Below are positions 42,935-52,818 of a DNA stretch of 64,000 nt, piece by piece. The stretch is from Candidatus Gastranaerophilales bacterium (lineage in GTDB: Bacteria; Cyanobacteriota; Vampirovibrionia; Gastranaerophilales; Gastranaerophilaceae), in assembly GCA_944326605.1 (NCBI GenBank), contig CALVEM010000004.1, forward strand, positions 62,001 through 126,000. Direction: 5' to 3'. The notes beneath the pieces were generated by a model that worked only from the letters and a program-made list of their open reading frames with translations, was not told where the DNA came from and did no database searches. Numbering within the stretch: the stretch's first letter is position 1; every line of letters begins with the position of its first letter. A program made the translations under genes and the position numbers.

Positions 42935-44251
42935 TTAATGTGTTCTTTTCCATTCTTTAATTTTTTCCAGTTTTGCTTTGTATTTCGCTTCAAGCCCCTG
43001 TTCTGTCGGAATATAGTATTCTTTACCGAGCAGAGAATCCGGAAGGCATTGCATATTTGTTAATTTTTCCTCCGTATCATGGGCATATTGATAACCTTTT
43101 CCGTAATTAAGTTCTCTCATAAGCTTTGTAGGTGCATTTCTTATAACAAGCGGAACAGGCTCGGCGATTTCTTTTATTGCATCTATTTTAGCCGTATTGT
43201 ATGCAACTTCCATCGCATTTGATTTTGGTGCAAGTGACATATAAATAACAGCCTGTGTAAGATTAACAGAACATTCAGGCATTCCGATAAAATGACAGGC
43301 ATGATATGCAGCAACGGCAATTTCCAGCGCATGCGGATCAGAAAGTCCGACATCTTCGCTTGCAAACCTTACAACACGTCTTGCTACATAAAGAGGATCC
43401 TCACCTGCCTCAAGCATTCGCGCAAGCCAGTAAACAGCAGCATCAGGGTCAGAATTTCTCATTGATTTGTGCAGTGCTGATATTATATTGTAATGCTCTT
43501 CCCCGTTTTTATCATACAGAAGGGTTTTTTTTGAAATACATTGTTCTAAAGTTTCTTCCGTAACGGTTATTTCTCCATCAGGAGAAACTTCACCGTTTAA
43601 CACAACCATTTCAAGTGTTGAAAGAGCGTTTCTTGCATCTCCGTTTGCAAATTTAGCAACTATTTCCAGTTGTTCGTCCGTAATATGAACGGTTTGATTG
43701 CCAAAACCGCGTTTGTCAGTAATTGCACGCTTTAAAAGTTTGACTAAATCTTCTGTTTTAAGCCCCTGAAGTACGAAAACTTTGCACCTTGAAAGAAGCG
43801 CCCCGTTAACTTCAAATGAAGGATTTTCTGTTGTGGCGCCGATTAGTATAATGCTTCCTTTTTCGACAAACGGTAAAAATGCATCCTGCTGGGCTTTATT
43901 AAAACGGTGAATTTCATCTACAAAAACAATTGTTTTCTGTCCCATTTTGCGGGCTTCTTCCGCCTGCGTCATAACTGTTTTTATCTCTTTTATTCCGCTT
44001 GTGACTGCTGAAAAATTTATAAAAGATGAATTTGTTCTGTTGGCAATAATGCTTGCGAGTGTGGTTTTTCCAACTCCGGGAGGTCCCCAGAAGATCATTG
44101 ACGTAATTTTGTCTTCTTCTATCAACCTGCGCAGAATTTTACCTTCGCCGATTAAATGCTGTTGACCGGCAAATTCATCTAAATCCCGCGGTCGTAAACG
44201 GGAAGCAAGAGGCTGGTTGTTTTCATTTTCAAAAAGTGATTTTTGTTCCAT
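42935..44251 (-). CDS. rarA: Replication-associated recombination protein RarA (MgsA)
   Basis: 438 residues, AAA+ ATPase of the clamp-loader clade. N-terminal [16 protein letters not shown], Walker [12 protein letters not shown], Walker B FVDEIHRF, sensor region [17 protein letters not shown], and the C-terminal tetramerisation domain ([24 protein letters not shown]). Acts at stalled replication forks and gaps. Ends adjacent to the convergent transporter. No tRNA or alaS neighbour as in some genomes. Confidence 0.96.
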   Translation of the reverse strand: MEQKSLFENENNQPLASRLRPRDLDEFAGQQHLIGEGKILRRLIEEDKITSMIFWGPPGVGKTTLASIIANRTNSSFINFSAVTSGIKEIKTVMTQAEEARKMGQKTIVFVDEIHRFNKAQQDAFLPFVEKGSIILIGATTENPSFEVNGALLSRCKVFVLQGLKTEDLVKLLKRAITDKRGFGNQTVHITDEQLEIVAKFANGDARNALSTLEMVVLNGEVSPDGEITVTEETLEQCISKKTLLYDKNGEEHYNIISALHKSMRNSDPDAAVYWLARMLEAGEDPLYVARRVVRFASEDVGLSDPHALEIAVAAYHACHFIGMPECSVNLTQAVIYMSLAPKSNAMEVAYNTAKIDAIKEIAEPVPLVIRNAPTKLMRELNYGKGYQYAHDTEEKLTNMQCLPDSLLGKEYYIPTEQGLEAKYKAKLEKIKEWKRTH

Positions 44252-44302
44252 ATAAACATTTTATATTTTATTATTCAATAACATCTAATTTACTGTAATA
44301 TT

Positions 44303-44815
44303 TTAGCACGAAGAATGTTGCTTATAAATCTCTTTTTCCCAAGGTGTTAATCTGGGTATCCATCTTGGAACATGCTTTATATATTCTAAATATTCTTCTT
44401 TGAAACGTGCCTTTAATTGTTTTTCTTCTACTAGAGGAAAATAAATCATATTAATTACCCAGAAGACGATAAACCAATAAAAAATTTCTATAGAATTTAA
44501 TAATAAGCTTTCTGCAATAAGAATTGATAATACTGCAGTTATCATGGGATTTCTTACATATTTGTATGGACCTTTAATCACTAAATGTTTCGGAGGGGCC
44601 CAGGGAGCCGCCGTCCCTTTCCCAAATTTGTTAAATAATAACATTGTATAAATAGCTAAAGTCATTCCGCAAATTAAAAGGGAAATCCCTATAAATGATG
44701 TTAAAAATCCGTTAAAAGAATATTTATAACCGTTAAAATATAATATTAATGCAGGTATTACAATCAGTACATTAAAAGGTAATAAAATAATAGCTTTTAT
44801 CCATTCTTTTAACAT
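44303..44815 (-). CDS. ICMT/PEMT-type membrane methyltransferase
   Basis: 170 residues from MLKEWIKAIILL at 44815 (a longer frame to 44884 begins with a non-conserved extension). Four or so membrane helices. The SAM-binding signature of isoprenylcysteine carboxyl methyltransferase-like proteins is present: GKGTAAPWAPPKHLVIKGPY, RNPMITAVLSILI, and EEKQLKARFKEEYLEYIKHVPRWIPR. Bacterial members methylate small hydrophobic or lipid substrates, mostly unassigned. Monocistronic; upstream promoter divergent from the lipoprotein gene. Confidence 0.85.
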   Translation of the reverse strand: MLKEWIKAIILLPFNVLIVIPALILYFNGYKYSFNGFLTSFIGISLLICGMTLAIYTMLLFNKFGKGTAAPWAPPKHLVIKGPYKYVRNPMITAVLSILIAESLLLNSIEIFYWFIVFWVINMIYFPLVEEKQLKARFKEEYLEYIKHVPRWIPRLTPWEKEIYKQHSSC

Positions 44816-44989
44816 ATAAATTATCTCTAATTCGTTAAAGCCGTAATTTTTGTTAATGATAATCTCAAAAAATATTATAGTCAATATTTTTTTATTTAAG
44901 GTTAAAGTAAAAATACATTAATTAAACGAATGTTCAAAATAATAAATATAATATTATAAATAAATAACTAATTTAGGAGAAATGTTTTT

Positions 44990-45880
44990 ATGAAAAAAGG
45001 CTTATTTTTTGTTGTAATTGTGATGTTGTCTGTTTTTTGTACAGGATGTGTAAAATATTCATATAATATTGTTGTTGACGACAAAGACACAGTGTCTGTT
45101 TCTAAAACTCAAGCTATTAATTTCTCATTTTTTGAAAATTATGATCCTAATTTTAAGAAGCAATTTGATGAGTCTATGTTAGAATCTTCCGATGAATTTA
45201 AAAAGGAAGGTTATGAAGTTCAATCATATTCTGATGATACATATAGAGGGCTTACATTAATCAAAAAAAATCTATCTTTTGAAGATGCTTCTGATGCATT
45301 AAAAGATGATTTGGGAAATGAAGAGAATATTTTTTCAATACATCAGAATGGTTTAAGCAAAACTTATAGTATTCATTTTCTCTATGACGTAAAAAAGGCA
45401 ATGAATAACATGTCTGAAAAAGAAAGTCCTTTCAAAAATAACAGTAATGATGAAGATACTCTTATTGTAAACGGCGAAAAAATAGATGTAGTTTCAAAAA
45501 CAACACAAACAGATCCTCAAACAGGCGAAGTTGTGGAAACTGTCAAATATGCAGACGGCTCTGTTTCGACAACAAGATATAACCCGCAGGAACAGCAAAA
45601 ATTTAACGATGCGCTGGGAGAAACTTTTAATTCTATTCCAGGATTAAAGCCTGTTGCTGATTTGACTATAAAAATTCCAAAAAAGGCAACAAACCATAAT
45701 GCCGCAAAAGTTATAAGCGATACTGAATATTACTGGGATTTATCCGCGGATGAACAGCCGGTTGAAATAATTCTGGAATATAAAAAATTTGATTTTTCTA
45801 CGGCCGGACCCATATTGTCAATCTTAGTGATTATGGGAATTTTGTGCTTTATGATTTATAAATCAAAAGCTGATGCCTGA
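44990..45880 (+). CDS. Lipoprotein with a C-terminal membrane span (LppM-like domain)
   Basis: 296 residues. Signal MKKGLFFVVIVMLSVFCTGC with a lipobox-like CTGC (lipid-modified C20). A beta-rich middle (about 25-265) resembles LppM-type domains of secreted lipoproteins (NIVVDDKDTVSVSKTQAINF, LTIKIPKKATNHNAAKVI). A C-terminal transmembrane segment ILSILVIMGILCFMIYK lies at about 275-291. A Q/T-rich insert separates the halves. Good AGGAG ribosome-binding site. Anchored at both ends to the inner membrane if both signals are used; function unknown. Confidence 0.72.
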   Translation: MKKGLFFVVIVMLSVFCTGCVKYSYNIVVDDKDTVSVSKTQAINFSFFENYDPNFKKQFDESMLESSDEFKKEGYEVQSYSDDTYRGLTLIKKNLSFEDASDALKDDLGNEENIFSIHQNGLSKTYSIHFLYDVKKAMNNMSEKESPFKNNSNDEDTLIVNGEKIDVVSKTTQTDPQTGEVVETVKYADGSVSTTRYNPQEQQKFNDALGETFNSIPGLKPVADLTIKIPKKATNHNAAKVISDTEYYWDLSADEQPVEIILEYKKFDFSTAGPILSILVIMGILCFMIYKSKADA

Positions 45881-45890
45881 TTTTGTACGG

Positions 45891-46226
45891 CTATTTCCGT
45901 GAGTTTGTTGTGCTGTTCGACTTAAAAAAGAAGGTAATCGGAATTAACAGGAATGCAAGCAGTGCAAATACAGCAAAAACATCAACATAAGACATCAATT
46001 TTGCCTGCACTAGCATTTGATTGTATACGTAAGCGTTTGCTTTTGTCTGTGCAAATGTGCTTGAAGCTCTGCTTATGAATGTATGAACAAATGATGCCAT
46101 TTTCTGGTGAAAAACAATATTAAAATTTGAGAGATTTTCAACAAGGTATGTCTGATGTATTTGAGAATGTCTTGAAACAATTGTTGAAGATATTGATACA
46201 AACGATTTAGATGTTTTGTATACCAA
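45891..46226 (-). pseudogene. C-terminal fragment of an EmrB/DHA2-type MFS transporter
   Basis: 111 residues matching only the end of a DHA2 drug exporter: STIVSRHSQIHQTYLVENL (the TxxxRxxQxHQ loop) and YVYNQMLVQAKLMSYVDVFAVFALLAFLLIP (last helix). The first twelve helices are missing, and the 60 bases upstream carry no continuation. It sits between the lipoprotein gene and the glycan operon, so the rest was probably removed when that operon or another segment was inserted or rearranged. Not expected to work as a transporter. Confidence 0.8.
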
Positions 46227-46284
46227 AGAAGCATATTTATCTATAATATTACAAAATTGTTCTGTGTGATTTATGTCCGGTTTA

Positions 46285-47802
46285 TTAAATATATAAGTAA
46301 TTTTTTAAAAGATTTTTTAAATATTTTAGTCTTTTTTCTTTATTTTTTGCCAAAACATTAAGATAATAACTCATTAAATTATATAAAAGTTTTAGTAATT
46401 TCATTTTTTTATGTTTTTTATATAAAAAACTAAATAATAAGATATTATATTCGTTGATTTCATGATAATCTGTCATATCTGTGAAATGCCGGACTGTATG
46501 TTTTTCCGGTATTTTTTTATATAAAATATTTAGTTTTTTAAGCCAGTTTTCATTTGATGTTTCAGAAACAAAAAGTTCATTAATATTATTAAAATATTTT
46601 TTAGCCTCTTCTTTATTACTAAGAATTGAAACAGCCTTTTTTATAAATTCATCTGTATTCTGGCAGTAACAATCAGATTTATATACAAAATCACAGGTAT
46701 TTAAATAGGTTTTTAAGGAAAGAACCGGAATTTTACAATGCAGCGCATCTACAATGGTAGTCCCGCCGCCTACCGGCCACGAATCTAATAATAAATCTGC
46801 AGAATTCACATAATCAAAATATTCTTTGTCATAATCTACGTTCCCTGTAGCGATAATTCTGTTATTACTGGATTTATAAGCTTTTTCCCACATAGAAGAC
46901 TTCATATCAGGTCCAATAACATAACATAATGTATCGGGAGACTTGTCTAAAATTTGTTTAATAATGGGAATAAGACTTTTACCGTTAAATGGATTATATT
47001 TATTCTTTGAACCAACAGTTAAAATAATTTTTTTATTAAGAGGTATTCCAAGAATTTTTTTTGCTTCCTCCTTACTTTTTGTATTTATGTTTATTTTTGT
47101 ATCTGGTATTGGAAGAAATGAAGGGGTTGATATTCCTCTCCTTTTTGTTGTAATATCTTGAGCAGTAATAAAATCAATAACGATGTCAGCTATACTTTTT
47201 CCTATCCAGAACATATGACTTGCATGGTTAAAAAATAAAACGGGTCTTGTAAATTCTTCTGTTCCAAAGGCTATAACGGCTGTCGGATCATCCATATGAA
47301 CATGAAGTATTATATATTGAAATTTTGATGCTAGTTTGCGTAGTTTCAGCGCTTTGGATGTTATATCTTCATCTCTATCATATATGAAAACTTCGCCATG
47401 TTTATTTTGAACAGCTTTTTTCAGAAAAAACGGAGCAGGGCATGATGGACTGAGAATTACAACTGAGTGTTTTTCGTTGTCCGGCGCTAATTGAATCCAT
47501 CTTTCAACAACTCTTGTATGACCTCCGGTATTGTATGCTTCAGTCATAATATGCAACACTGTATTTTTATCGTATTTGGTATATAAATCTTTAGATTTAA
47601 GAGTTTTGGCATAATTACAATAGAAATTTTCAAGCTTATTTGAAGTAAAGTATCCGGTGCCGTTAAATGTTGTAAAAGACAATGCTGTTTGTGCTATTGT
47701 CAGCTTTTCATCAACATTATCAATATGTTCAAGTAGTTTAAGAAGATTATCAAATTTAGTTTTATTCTTTTTTATTTTCTGTATTATTGTTTTATTATCC
47801 AA
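46285..47802 (-). CDS. Glycosyltransferase (GT-B fold, group 1-like)
   Basis: 505 residues. The centre (about 85-420) has a GT-B layout: HIMTEAYNTGGHTRVVERW near the start of the first Rossmann domain, KIILTVGSKNKYNPFNGKS and the C-terminal donor-site region YFDYVNSADLLLDSWPVGGGTTIVDALHCKIPVLS. N- and C-terminal helical extensions flank it. It is the last gene of the glycan operon and could transfer the modified deoxyamino sugar. Very rich in K, N and I. Confidence 0.85.
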   Translation of the reverse strand: MDNKTIIQKIKKNKTKFDNLLKLLEHIDNVDEKLTIAQTALSFTTFNGTGYFTSNKLENFYCNYAKTLKSKDLYTKYDKNTVLHIMTEAYNTGGHTRVVERWIQLAPDNEKHSVVILSPSCPAPFFLKKAVQNKHGEVFIYDRDEDITSKALKLRKLASKFQYIILHVHMDDPTAVIAFGTEEFTRPVLFFNHASHMFWIGKSIADIVIDFITAQDITTKRRGISTPSFLPIPDTKININTKSKEEAKKILGIPLNKKIILTVGSKNKYNPFNGKSLIPIIKQILDKSPDTLCYVIGPDMKSSMWEKAYKSSNNRIIATGNVDYDKEYFDYVNSADLLLDSWPVGGGTTIVDALHCKIPVLSLKTYLNTCDFVYKSDCYCQNTDEFIKKAVSILSNKEEAKKYFNNINELFVSETSNENWLKKLNILYKKIPEKHTVRHFTDMTDYHEINEYNILLFSFLYKKHKKMKLLKLLYNLMSYYLNVLAKNKEKRLKYLKNLLKNYLYI

Positions 47803-47831
47803 ATTTAAATATCCTATTTTTTATTTTTTCT

Positions 47832-48941
47832 CTAATAATTCCATTTATTTAATATCTCCACAATCTTTTCTACTTCATTATCAGTCAGAACCGGTGACAT
47901 AGGTAAGCTTAAAATTGTTCTGTGAATTTCTTCTGTTACAGGTAAACTTAAATCAGCCCATTCTTTGTAAGCTTCTTGTTTGTGTGGCGGAGTCGGATAA
48001 TGAATGTTAGTTTGAATTCCGTTTTCTTCAAGATATTGTTGTAATTTATCTCTATTTTGTGTTCTGATTGCAAATATATGCCAGACATGAGAGAGATAAT
48101 CTTTTATTGGTTTTTCTTCACGGTTATAAGGTAAAATAATCTCTGCATTTCTAATGTTTTCGCAATAATATTGTGCTATCTCTCTTCTTCGTTGGTTATC
48201 ATTATCCAAATATTTAAGTTTGACATCTAATACGGCTGCCTGAATTTCATCCAATCGGGAATTTATTCCTTTATAAATATGGTGATATTTTTTGTCACTT
48301 CCGTAATTAGCTATTGCTTTTATTCTTTGAGCTAATTCTTCATCGTTAGTTGTAACACAGCCGCCATCTCCTAAACATCCGAGATTTTTACCCGGATAGA
48401 AAGAAAAACCTGCCGCATCGCCTAAGGCTCCTGTTCTTTTGGATTGATATAATGCTCCATGAGCTTGAGCGGCATCTTCAATTATTTTAAGATTGTATTT
48501 TTTTGCAAGTTCCAGTATTTTTTGCATTTGAACTGCCTGCCCATAAAGATGAACTACCATTATAGCTTTTGTTTTTGTGGTAATTTTTCTTTCGATCAAG
48601 TCAGGGTTTATATTATAAGTTTTTATATCCGGTTCAATAAGTACTGGAGTACATCCGTTTTGTGTAATTGCAAGAATAGACGCAATATATGTATTTGCAG
48701 GAACAATGATTTCATCGTCGTCTTTGAAGCCATAGGCTTTAATAATTAAATTCAATGCATCAAGCCCGTTTGCAACACCAATACAATATTTAACTCCGCA
48801 AAATTCTGCAAAATGGTTTGAGAATACTTTATTCTCTTCTCCTTGCAGATACCAGCCGCAATCAAGTACTTTTTTAATTCTAGAATCTATTTCATCTCTA
48901 TATCTTTCGTTAATTTTATGTAAGTCTAAAAATTTTATCAT
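47832..48941 (-). CDS. DegT/DnrJ/EryC1-type sugar aminotransferase
   Basis: 369 residues, PLP-dependent. [54 protein letters not shown] (lysine Schiff base) and [26 protein letters not shown] are family-typical; this subgroup includes FdtB/QdtB, which aminate dTDP-3-keto-6-deoxyhexoses at C3. An FdtA/QdtA-type ketoisomerase gene heads the same operon, which supports that role and predicts a dTDP-3-amino-3,6-dideoxyhexose. Confidence 0.93.
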   Translation of the reverse strand: MIKFLDLHKINERYRDEIDSRIKKVLDCGWYLQGEENKVFSNHFAEFCGVKYCIGVANGLDALNLIIKAYGFKDDDEIIVPANTYIASILAITQNGCTPVLIEPDIKTYNINPDLIERKITTKTKAIMVVHLYGQAVQMQKILELAKKYNLKIIEDAAQAHGALYQSKRTGALGDAAGFSFYPGKNLGCLGDGGCVTTNDEELAQRIKAIANYGSDKKYHHIYKGINSRLDEIQAAVLDVKLKYLDNDNQRRREIAQYYCENIRNAEIILPYNREEKPIKDYLSHVWHIFAIRTQNRDKLQQYLEENGIQTNIHYPTPPHKQEAYKEWADLSLPVTEEIHRTILSLPMSPVLTDNEVEKIVEILNKWNY

Positions 48942-48985
48942 TGTAGTAGAAATTCCTTTTTTTGCATTATTTAAATTTTTCTTTA

Positions 48986-49924
48986 TTATACAATAAGTTC
49001 ATAAAATTCATATACAACACCTCTGCCGCCAAATTCTTGTTTTTGAGAAATTAAACCTTCGTTCAAATATCTGCCTTGATTTTCTGTTGAAATGCCAAAA
49101 TCAAAATATTTTTTGTTTGTATAAATTTCATTAATTAATTTATCAAATACAAGATCTAGAGCACCACAATTTCGACCTTCTTCGGAATTTACAATATACT
49201 GTGCATGAGCAGTAGTTTCTGTTTCAAAAATTAGAACACCTGCAAGCATATTGTCTGAATTATATGCAGCATATAATTTTATATTATCAGGAAATGTTTG
49301 TGCAAGTTTTCGTAATTCATCTGCGGTATGTACAGGTTTTGTATTATGATGTATTTTTAGCACCTCAGATAAAATAGTTATATATTGTTCAAAATCTTCT
49401 GTTCGTTTAAATTTGAGGTCACTTTTTATTGCTTTTTTTATATTCCTTTTTCTACGTTCGTTAAATTTTATCCGTTCAGGAAGATATATCGCAGTAGAAA
49501 TATCGCATCTTATAAGAGAAGCTCCATATCTAAATAAAGCATAAAAATCTTCATCTGAAGGGTATGTATAATACACCCATGGAATTCTTTTGTATACAAA
49601 TTTCTTGATATTTTCTTTTTTTAAATAAATAATTAGATTATCAAAAATGTCCAGCATTTTTTGAACGGTCATCTTTTTGTCAGATACCACCCCGCCGTAC
49701 GTTAATCCACCATGTGAGAAAAGAACATTATCTGTGATGTTGGCCGGTATTACGGCAATCAATTCTTGTTTCTCATTGAAGAACATTAAGGAATTATCTT
49801 GAAATCTGTCAGAATGATAATCCATATAATCTCGGTCCAACATAAATGTACCGTTTTTTGATTTTTTTATAAAATTATTCCATAACTCTTTGTATTCTGG
49901 TTGATATTTTGTAATTTCAATCAT
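48986..49924 (-). CDS. FemAB-like/GNAT acyltransferase
   Basis: 312 residues resembling FemAB-type double-GNAT proteins: an N-terminal half ([24 protein letters not shown]) and a C-terminal GNAT-type domain ([41 protein letters not shown]). [21 protein letters not shown] near the end is a common motif of sugar-cluster members. It may transfer an amino acid or acyl group onto the sugar. Within the glycan operon its start overlaps the propeller gene's stop by 4 bases. Confidence 0.78.
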   Translation of the reverse strand: MIEITKYQPEYKELWNNFIKKSKNGTFMLDRDYMDYHSDRFQDNSLMFFNEKQELIAVIPANITDNVLFSHGGLTYGGVVSDKKMTVQKMLDIFDNLIIYLKKENIKKFVYKRIPWVYYTYPSDEDFYALFRYGASLIRCDISTAIYLPERIKFNERRKRNIKKAIKSDLKFKRTEDFEQYITILSEVLKIHHNTKPVHTADELRKLAQTFPDNIKLYAAYNSDNMLAGVLIFETETTAHAQYIVNSEEGRNCGALDLVFDKLINEIYTNKKYFDFGISTENQGRYLNEGLISQKQEFGGRGVVYEFYELIV

Positions 49925-50862
49925 TGTTTCTCCAGTTCTGCATAACCAAAGCCTGTTTTCCCGCAGCCATTTCCATTGTAAAATAGATAGGTTTTATCTT
50001 TAAACTTGGTAATATAAGGATAACTTATATTTTCATTATCCCAGCCTTCTTTTGATAAAGTTATACCTGCTTCATTATCTTTTCTTATCCATTTTATTCC
50101 ATCTTCAGATTCTGCATAGCCTATATAATATCCTCGAGAATAAGTTCTTATAGAATAAAGCATTTTATACAATGAATTTTCTTTCCAGACGAAAGGTCTG
50201 CCAAAACCATGTTCATCTTCGTTTAAAAATTCCATACATTTATAAGGATTATCCAACCAGTGTATACCGTCGTCCGATAAGGCTGAAAACATTGTATAGA
50301 GAGGTTTTTCTTTATTCGTATATTTATTTTTTACCCAGCCTTTGCCTATTGTTCCTATATACCACATCTTATATGCCACACCCCAGGGCTCATCCTCGTT
50401 AATAACATTAACTCCGCAGCGAGCAAAAATTTGTTCGTTATTTCTATCTAAGATTGGACATTTTGAATATTTTTTAAAAGTTTCGCCGTTATCATTACTT
50501 ATTGCTAAACCGCAAAACATATAATACGGAATTTTTACACCTAGTTGAAAACCTATATAATATAAATATACTTTGTCATCTTTTCTTATTATTGATACAG
50601 GAACAACGCCATTATCATCAAAACATCCAGGCTCTCCTATATCCAGAACTGGCTTTTCACTAATTGATATAATTTCAGAAGGATTTGACGGGTTCACATC
50701 AACATAACCAATTCGTCCTACATTATTTTTATCACAAAACCCTATAAATATACGTAAACATTTATCATTAATTAATAATGGAGTAGGAAGCATTGCAAAT
50801 TGCTCCATCCAATCATATCTTCCGTCAGCAGAAAAAATTAATCCTTTTTTATTCCATTTCAT
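49921..50862 (-). CDS. Five-bladed propeller, glycosidase-like protein of glycan cluster
   Basis: 313 residues resembling the GH43/GH32/GH68-type fold of uncharacterised members common in surface-polysaccharide operons. Recurrent blade motifs: KVYLYYIGFQLG, YKMWYIGTIGKGW, YKMLYSIRTYSRGYYIGYAESEDGIKW, KTYLFYNGNGCGKTGFGYAEL. Whether the catalytic acids are present cannot be decided by eye. There is no signal peptide, so it acts in the cytosol, more likely as a transferase or sugar-binding protein than a secreted hydrolase. Overlaps the NeuD-type gene by 14 bases. Confidence 0.75.
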   Translation of the reverse strand: MKWNKKGLIFSADGRYDWMEQFAMLPTPLLINDKCLRIFIGFCDKNNVGRIGYVDVNPSNPSEIISISEKPVLDIGEPGCFDDNGVVPVSIIRKDDKVYLYYIGFQLGVKIPYYMFCGLAISNDNGETFKKYSKCPILDRNNEQIFARCGVNVINEDEPWGVAYKMWYIGTIGKGWVKNKYTNKEKPLYTMFSALSDDGIHWLDNPYKCMEFLNEDEHGFGRPFVWKENSLYKMLYSIRTYSRGYYIGYAESEDGIKWIRKDNEAGITLSKEGWDNENISYPYITKFKDKTYLFYNGNGCGKTGFGYAELEKQ

Positions 50863-51538
50863 TATTCAAATTAACTCCAAAATATTCTAATGTATTTATA
50901 TTCATGTTTTTAGCAGGGTTTCCGGTGTACATGCTATTAGGCTTTGTATTTTTGTTTACACATGCACCCATTGCGATGAAATTATTTTCAGCAATTTTTA
51001 CATTTTCAGCGGTGCAGCTATTTACGCCCATGAAAGAAAATTTCCCTATTTCACACATCCCGGAAATTACAATTTGAGAAGAAATAAAACAATTATCATG
51101 AATTATGCTTCTGTGTCCGATGTTATTTCCACTCCACAAAGTAACATTATCCCCTATTTTTACAAACGGCTCTAATACGTTATTTTGAAGTATAAAACAG
51201 TTATCGCCAATTTGCACATTGTCCCATACAAATGCATGTGAACTTATATAACTTGCAAATTTATATCCTTTTAATTTTATATAATTGTATAAAATTGTCC
51301 TTTGATGATTTAGTTTCCCATTGCCCAATGCAACGAAAGCATAGTATTTATCCGGTGAATAATGTTTTTCTATTTCTTCTAAACATACAACAGGTAAGTC
51401 TAAAAACTTGTTATAATTAAAATAGTTTTTATTTACACTAAATGCAGCAACTTCGTATTCACTATCACAGGTAAAATATTCATATGCATTATTTGCAATT
51501 TCACCTGTTCCAATTATAACTAATTTTTTATTCTTCAT
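50849..51538 (-). CDS. NeuD/PglD-family sugar O- or N-acyltransferase
   Basis: 229 residues. N-terminal small Rossmann domain LVIIGTGEIANNAYEYF, then a left-handed beta-helix of hexapeptide repeats (NVQIGDNCFILQNNVLEPFVKIGDNVTLWSGNNIGHRSIIHDNCF), ending MYTGNPAKNM. Such enzymes acylate amino sugars of nucleotide-linked sugars from acyl-CoA or acyl-ACP. Here the next upstream gene (51528) is an acyl carrier protein, overlapping by 11 bases, which favours an acyl-ACP donor. Confidence 0.88.
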   Translation of the reverse strand: MKNKKLVIIGTGEIANNAYEYFTCDSEYEVAAFSVNKNYFNYNKFLDLPVVCLEEIEKHYSPDKYYAFVALGNGKLNHQRTILYNYIKLKGYKFASYISSHAFVWDNVQIGDNCFILQNNVLEPFVKIGDNVTLWSGNNIGHRSIIHDNCFISSQIVISGMCEIGKFSFMGVNSCTAENVKIAENNFIAMGACVNKNTKPNSMYTGNPAKNMNINTLEYFGVNLNNEME

Positions 51539-51764
51539 ATTTGTCTCCTGCTAAATTTAAAATATCTTCAAAAGTTTTACAGGATTTTAATTGTTCTGTC
51601 TGCGGCATAAAATTGAATACTGATTTGAATATAGAAAGTACATTTATAACAGCTAGAGAATCCCAATCCTCAATGTCTTCTAAAATGGAATTGATATGTA
51701 TATTATCACTATTTTCAAAGGCGCATTTATTTTTTATTAATTTAAAAAACTCTTCTCTATTCAT
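51528..51764 (-). CDS. Dedicated acyl carrier protein
   Basis: 78 residues from MNREEFFKL at 51764 (an ATG 12 bases upstream is too close to the GGAG ribosome-binding site). WDSLAVINVLSIF carries the serine for the phosphopantetheine arm in the DSL motif, with acidic helices around it. It is not the housekeeping AcpP, which sits with fab genes elsewhere. It lies between a ketoacyl synthase III and a NeuD-type acyltransferase, overlapping both, so it presumably carries the acyl group for the sugar. Confidence 0.9.
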   Translation of the reverse strand: MNREEFFKLIKNKCAFENSDNIHINSILEDIEDWDSLAVINVLSIFKSVFNFMPQTEQLKSCKTFEDILNLAGDKYEE

Positions 51765-52818
51765 AATTTTCTCCATATTCTAAAATTTTTGAACAATATA
51801 TTTGATTAATATCAACAATTGCAGAAATCCAAGATAAACCAACTCCAAAACCGCTTAACAAAATTTTGTTATTGTTATTTGAAACCTCATATTCAAGTTG
51901 ATCTGATATAGTGCAGGGAATTGAAGCTCCACATTGGTTCCCGTATTTTGATAGAGTTTCGGCAGGTATTAAATTAGGTTGAATCTCAAGCTGCATAGCT
52001 ATATTTTGTAAAATAAATTTATTCGCCTGATGTAGTACATAGTGATTTATTTCATCTTTTTTTACATTGGCAAATTCCAAAATTTCTTCTATAGATGGGG
52101 ATATTTTTTCCATTGCAAAAGTGAATATTTCAGCTCCATTCATTTTCGCAGAGTATTTGTAATCCCCATTAGCATAAAAATCATCTTTAGAAATGATGTT
52201 CCTAAAACCTCCATTATTAGAAATCAAGGCATCATAATGCTGTCCGTCAGATTTAATGTTGAAATACATAGGACCGGCATTATCATCGTAATCTATTAAA
52301 GTTGCACTTCCGGCATCTCCAAATACTGGAGCTGTATTATCATTGAACATATCACTGAATTTTGAAAATGTATCTCCAACAAGAAGTAATACTCGTTTAC
52401 AACCGCTGTTTATCATCATGGCTGCCTGATATAGCCCGAAGACATAACCGGAGCAAGCCTGGGGAATATCTGCAACTATACAATTTTCGGATAACCCTAA
52501 TTTTTTATGTAAAACATACGATGTAGCAGGCATTATATAGTCAGGAGTGTAACTAACAAATAACAATCCATCAATAGTTTCTTTTTCAATTGATAATTTT
52601 GATAATAATTTTTTTGCAGCATATTCACATAAATCAGAAGTTGTAGTTTTTATATTGGTAACCCTTCGTTTTAAAAATCCGGAAGATTCTATCACTCTTT
52701 TAATTTTTTTTTCATTGCCGTTATATAAATGCGGATTATCAAGTAATGATAGTTCTCTTTTGGGAACTACTGATACAATACCTCTTATTTTTGTCTTATT
52801 TAAGGCTGTTTTTACCAA
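51757..52818 (-). CDS. 3-oxoacyl-ACP synthase III (FabH-like)
   Basis: 353 residues. Condensing enzyme with the Cys-His-Asn triad visible: DIPQACSGYVFGL (cysteine), HYVLHQANKFI (histidine), YGNQCGASIPC (asparagine). DAGSATLIDYD and ILLSGFGVGLSW are also typical. Starts with TTG at 52818, 1 base after the methyltransferase stop, with AAGGAG upstream. Together with its own ACP it should make a short 3-oxoacyl chain for the sugar. No ketoreductase gene is in the operon, so the acyl group may stay as a keto acid or be reduced by a general enzyme. Confidence 0.93.
   Translation of the reverse strand: MVKTALNKTKIRGIVSVVPKRELSLLDNPHLYNGNEKKIKRVIESSGFLKRRVTNIKTTTSDLCEYAAKKLLSKLSIEKETIDGLLFVSYTPDYIMPATSYVLHKKLGLSENCIVADIPQACSGYVFGLYQAAMMINSGCKRVLLLVGDTFSKFSDMFNDNTAPVFGDAGSATLIDYDDNAGPMYFNIKSDGQHYDALISNNGGFRNIISKDDFYANGDYKYSAKMNGAEIFTFAMEKISPSIEEILEFANVKKDEINHYVLHQANKFILQNIAMQLEIQPNLIPAETLSKYGNQCGASIPCTISDQLEYEVSNNNNKILLSGFGVGLSWISAIVDINQIYCSKILEYGENYE

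Noticed and set aside
44581-44640. GC-rich patch in the ICMT-like gene as a repeat insertion
   Set aside because: It encodes the conserved GxGTxAPWxPPKHLV motif of the family, so the base composition follows protein conservation.
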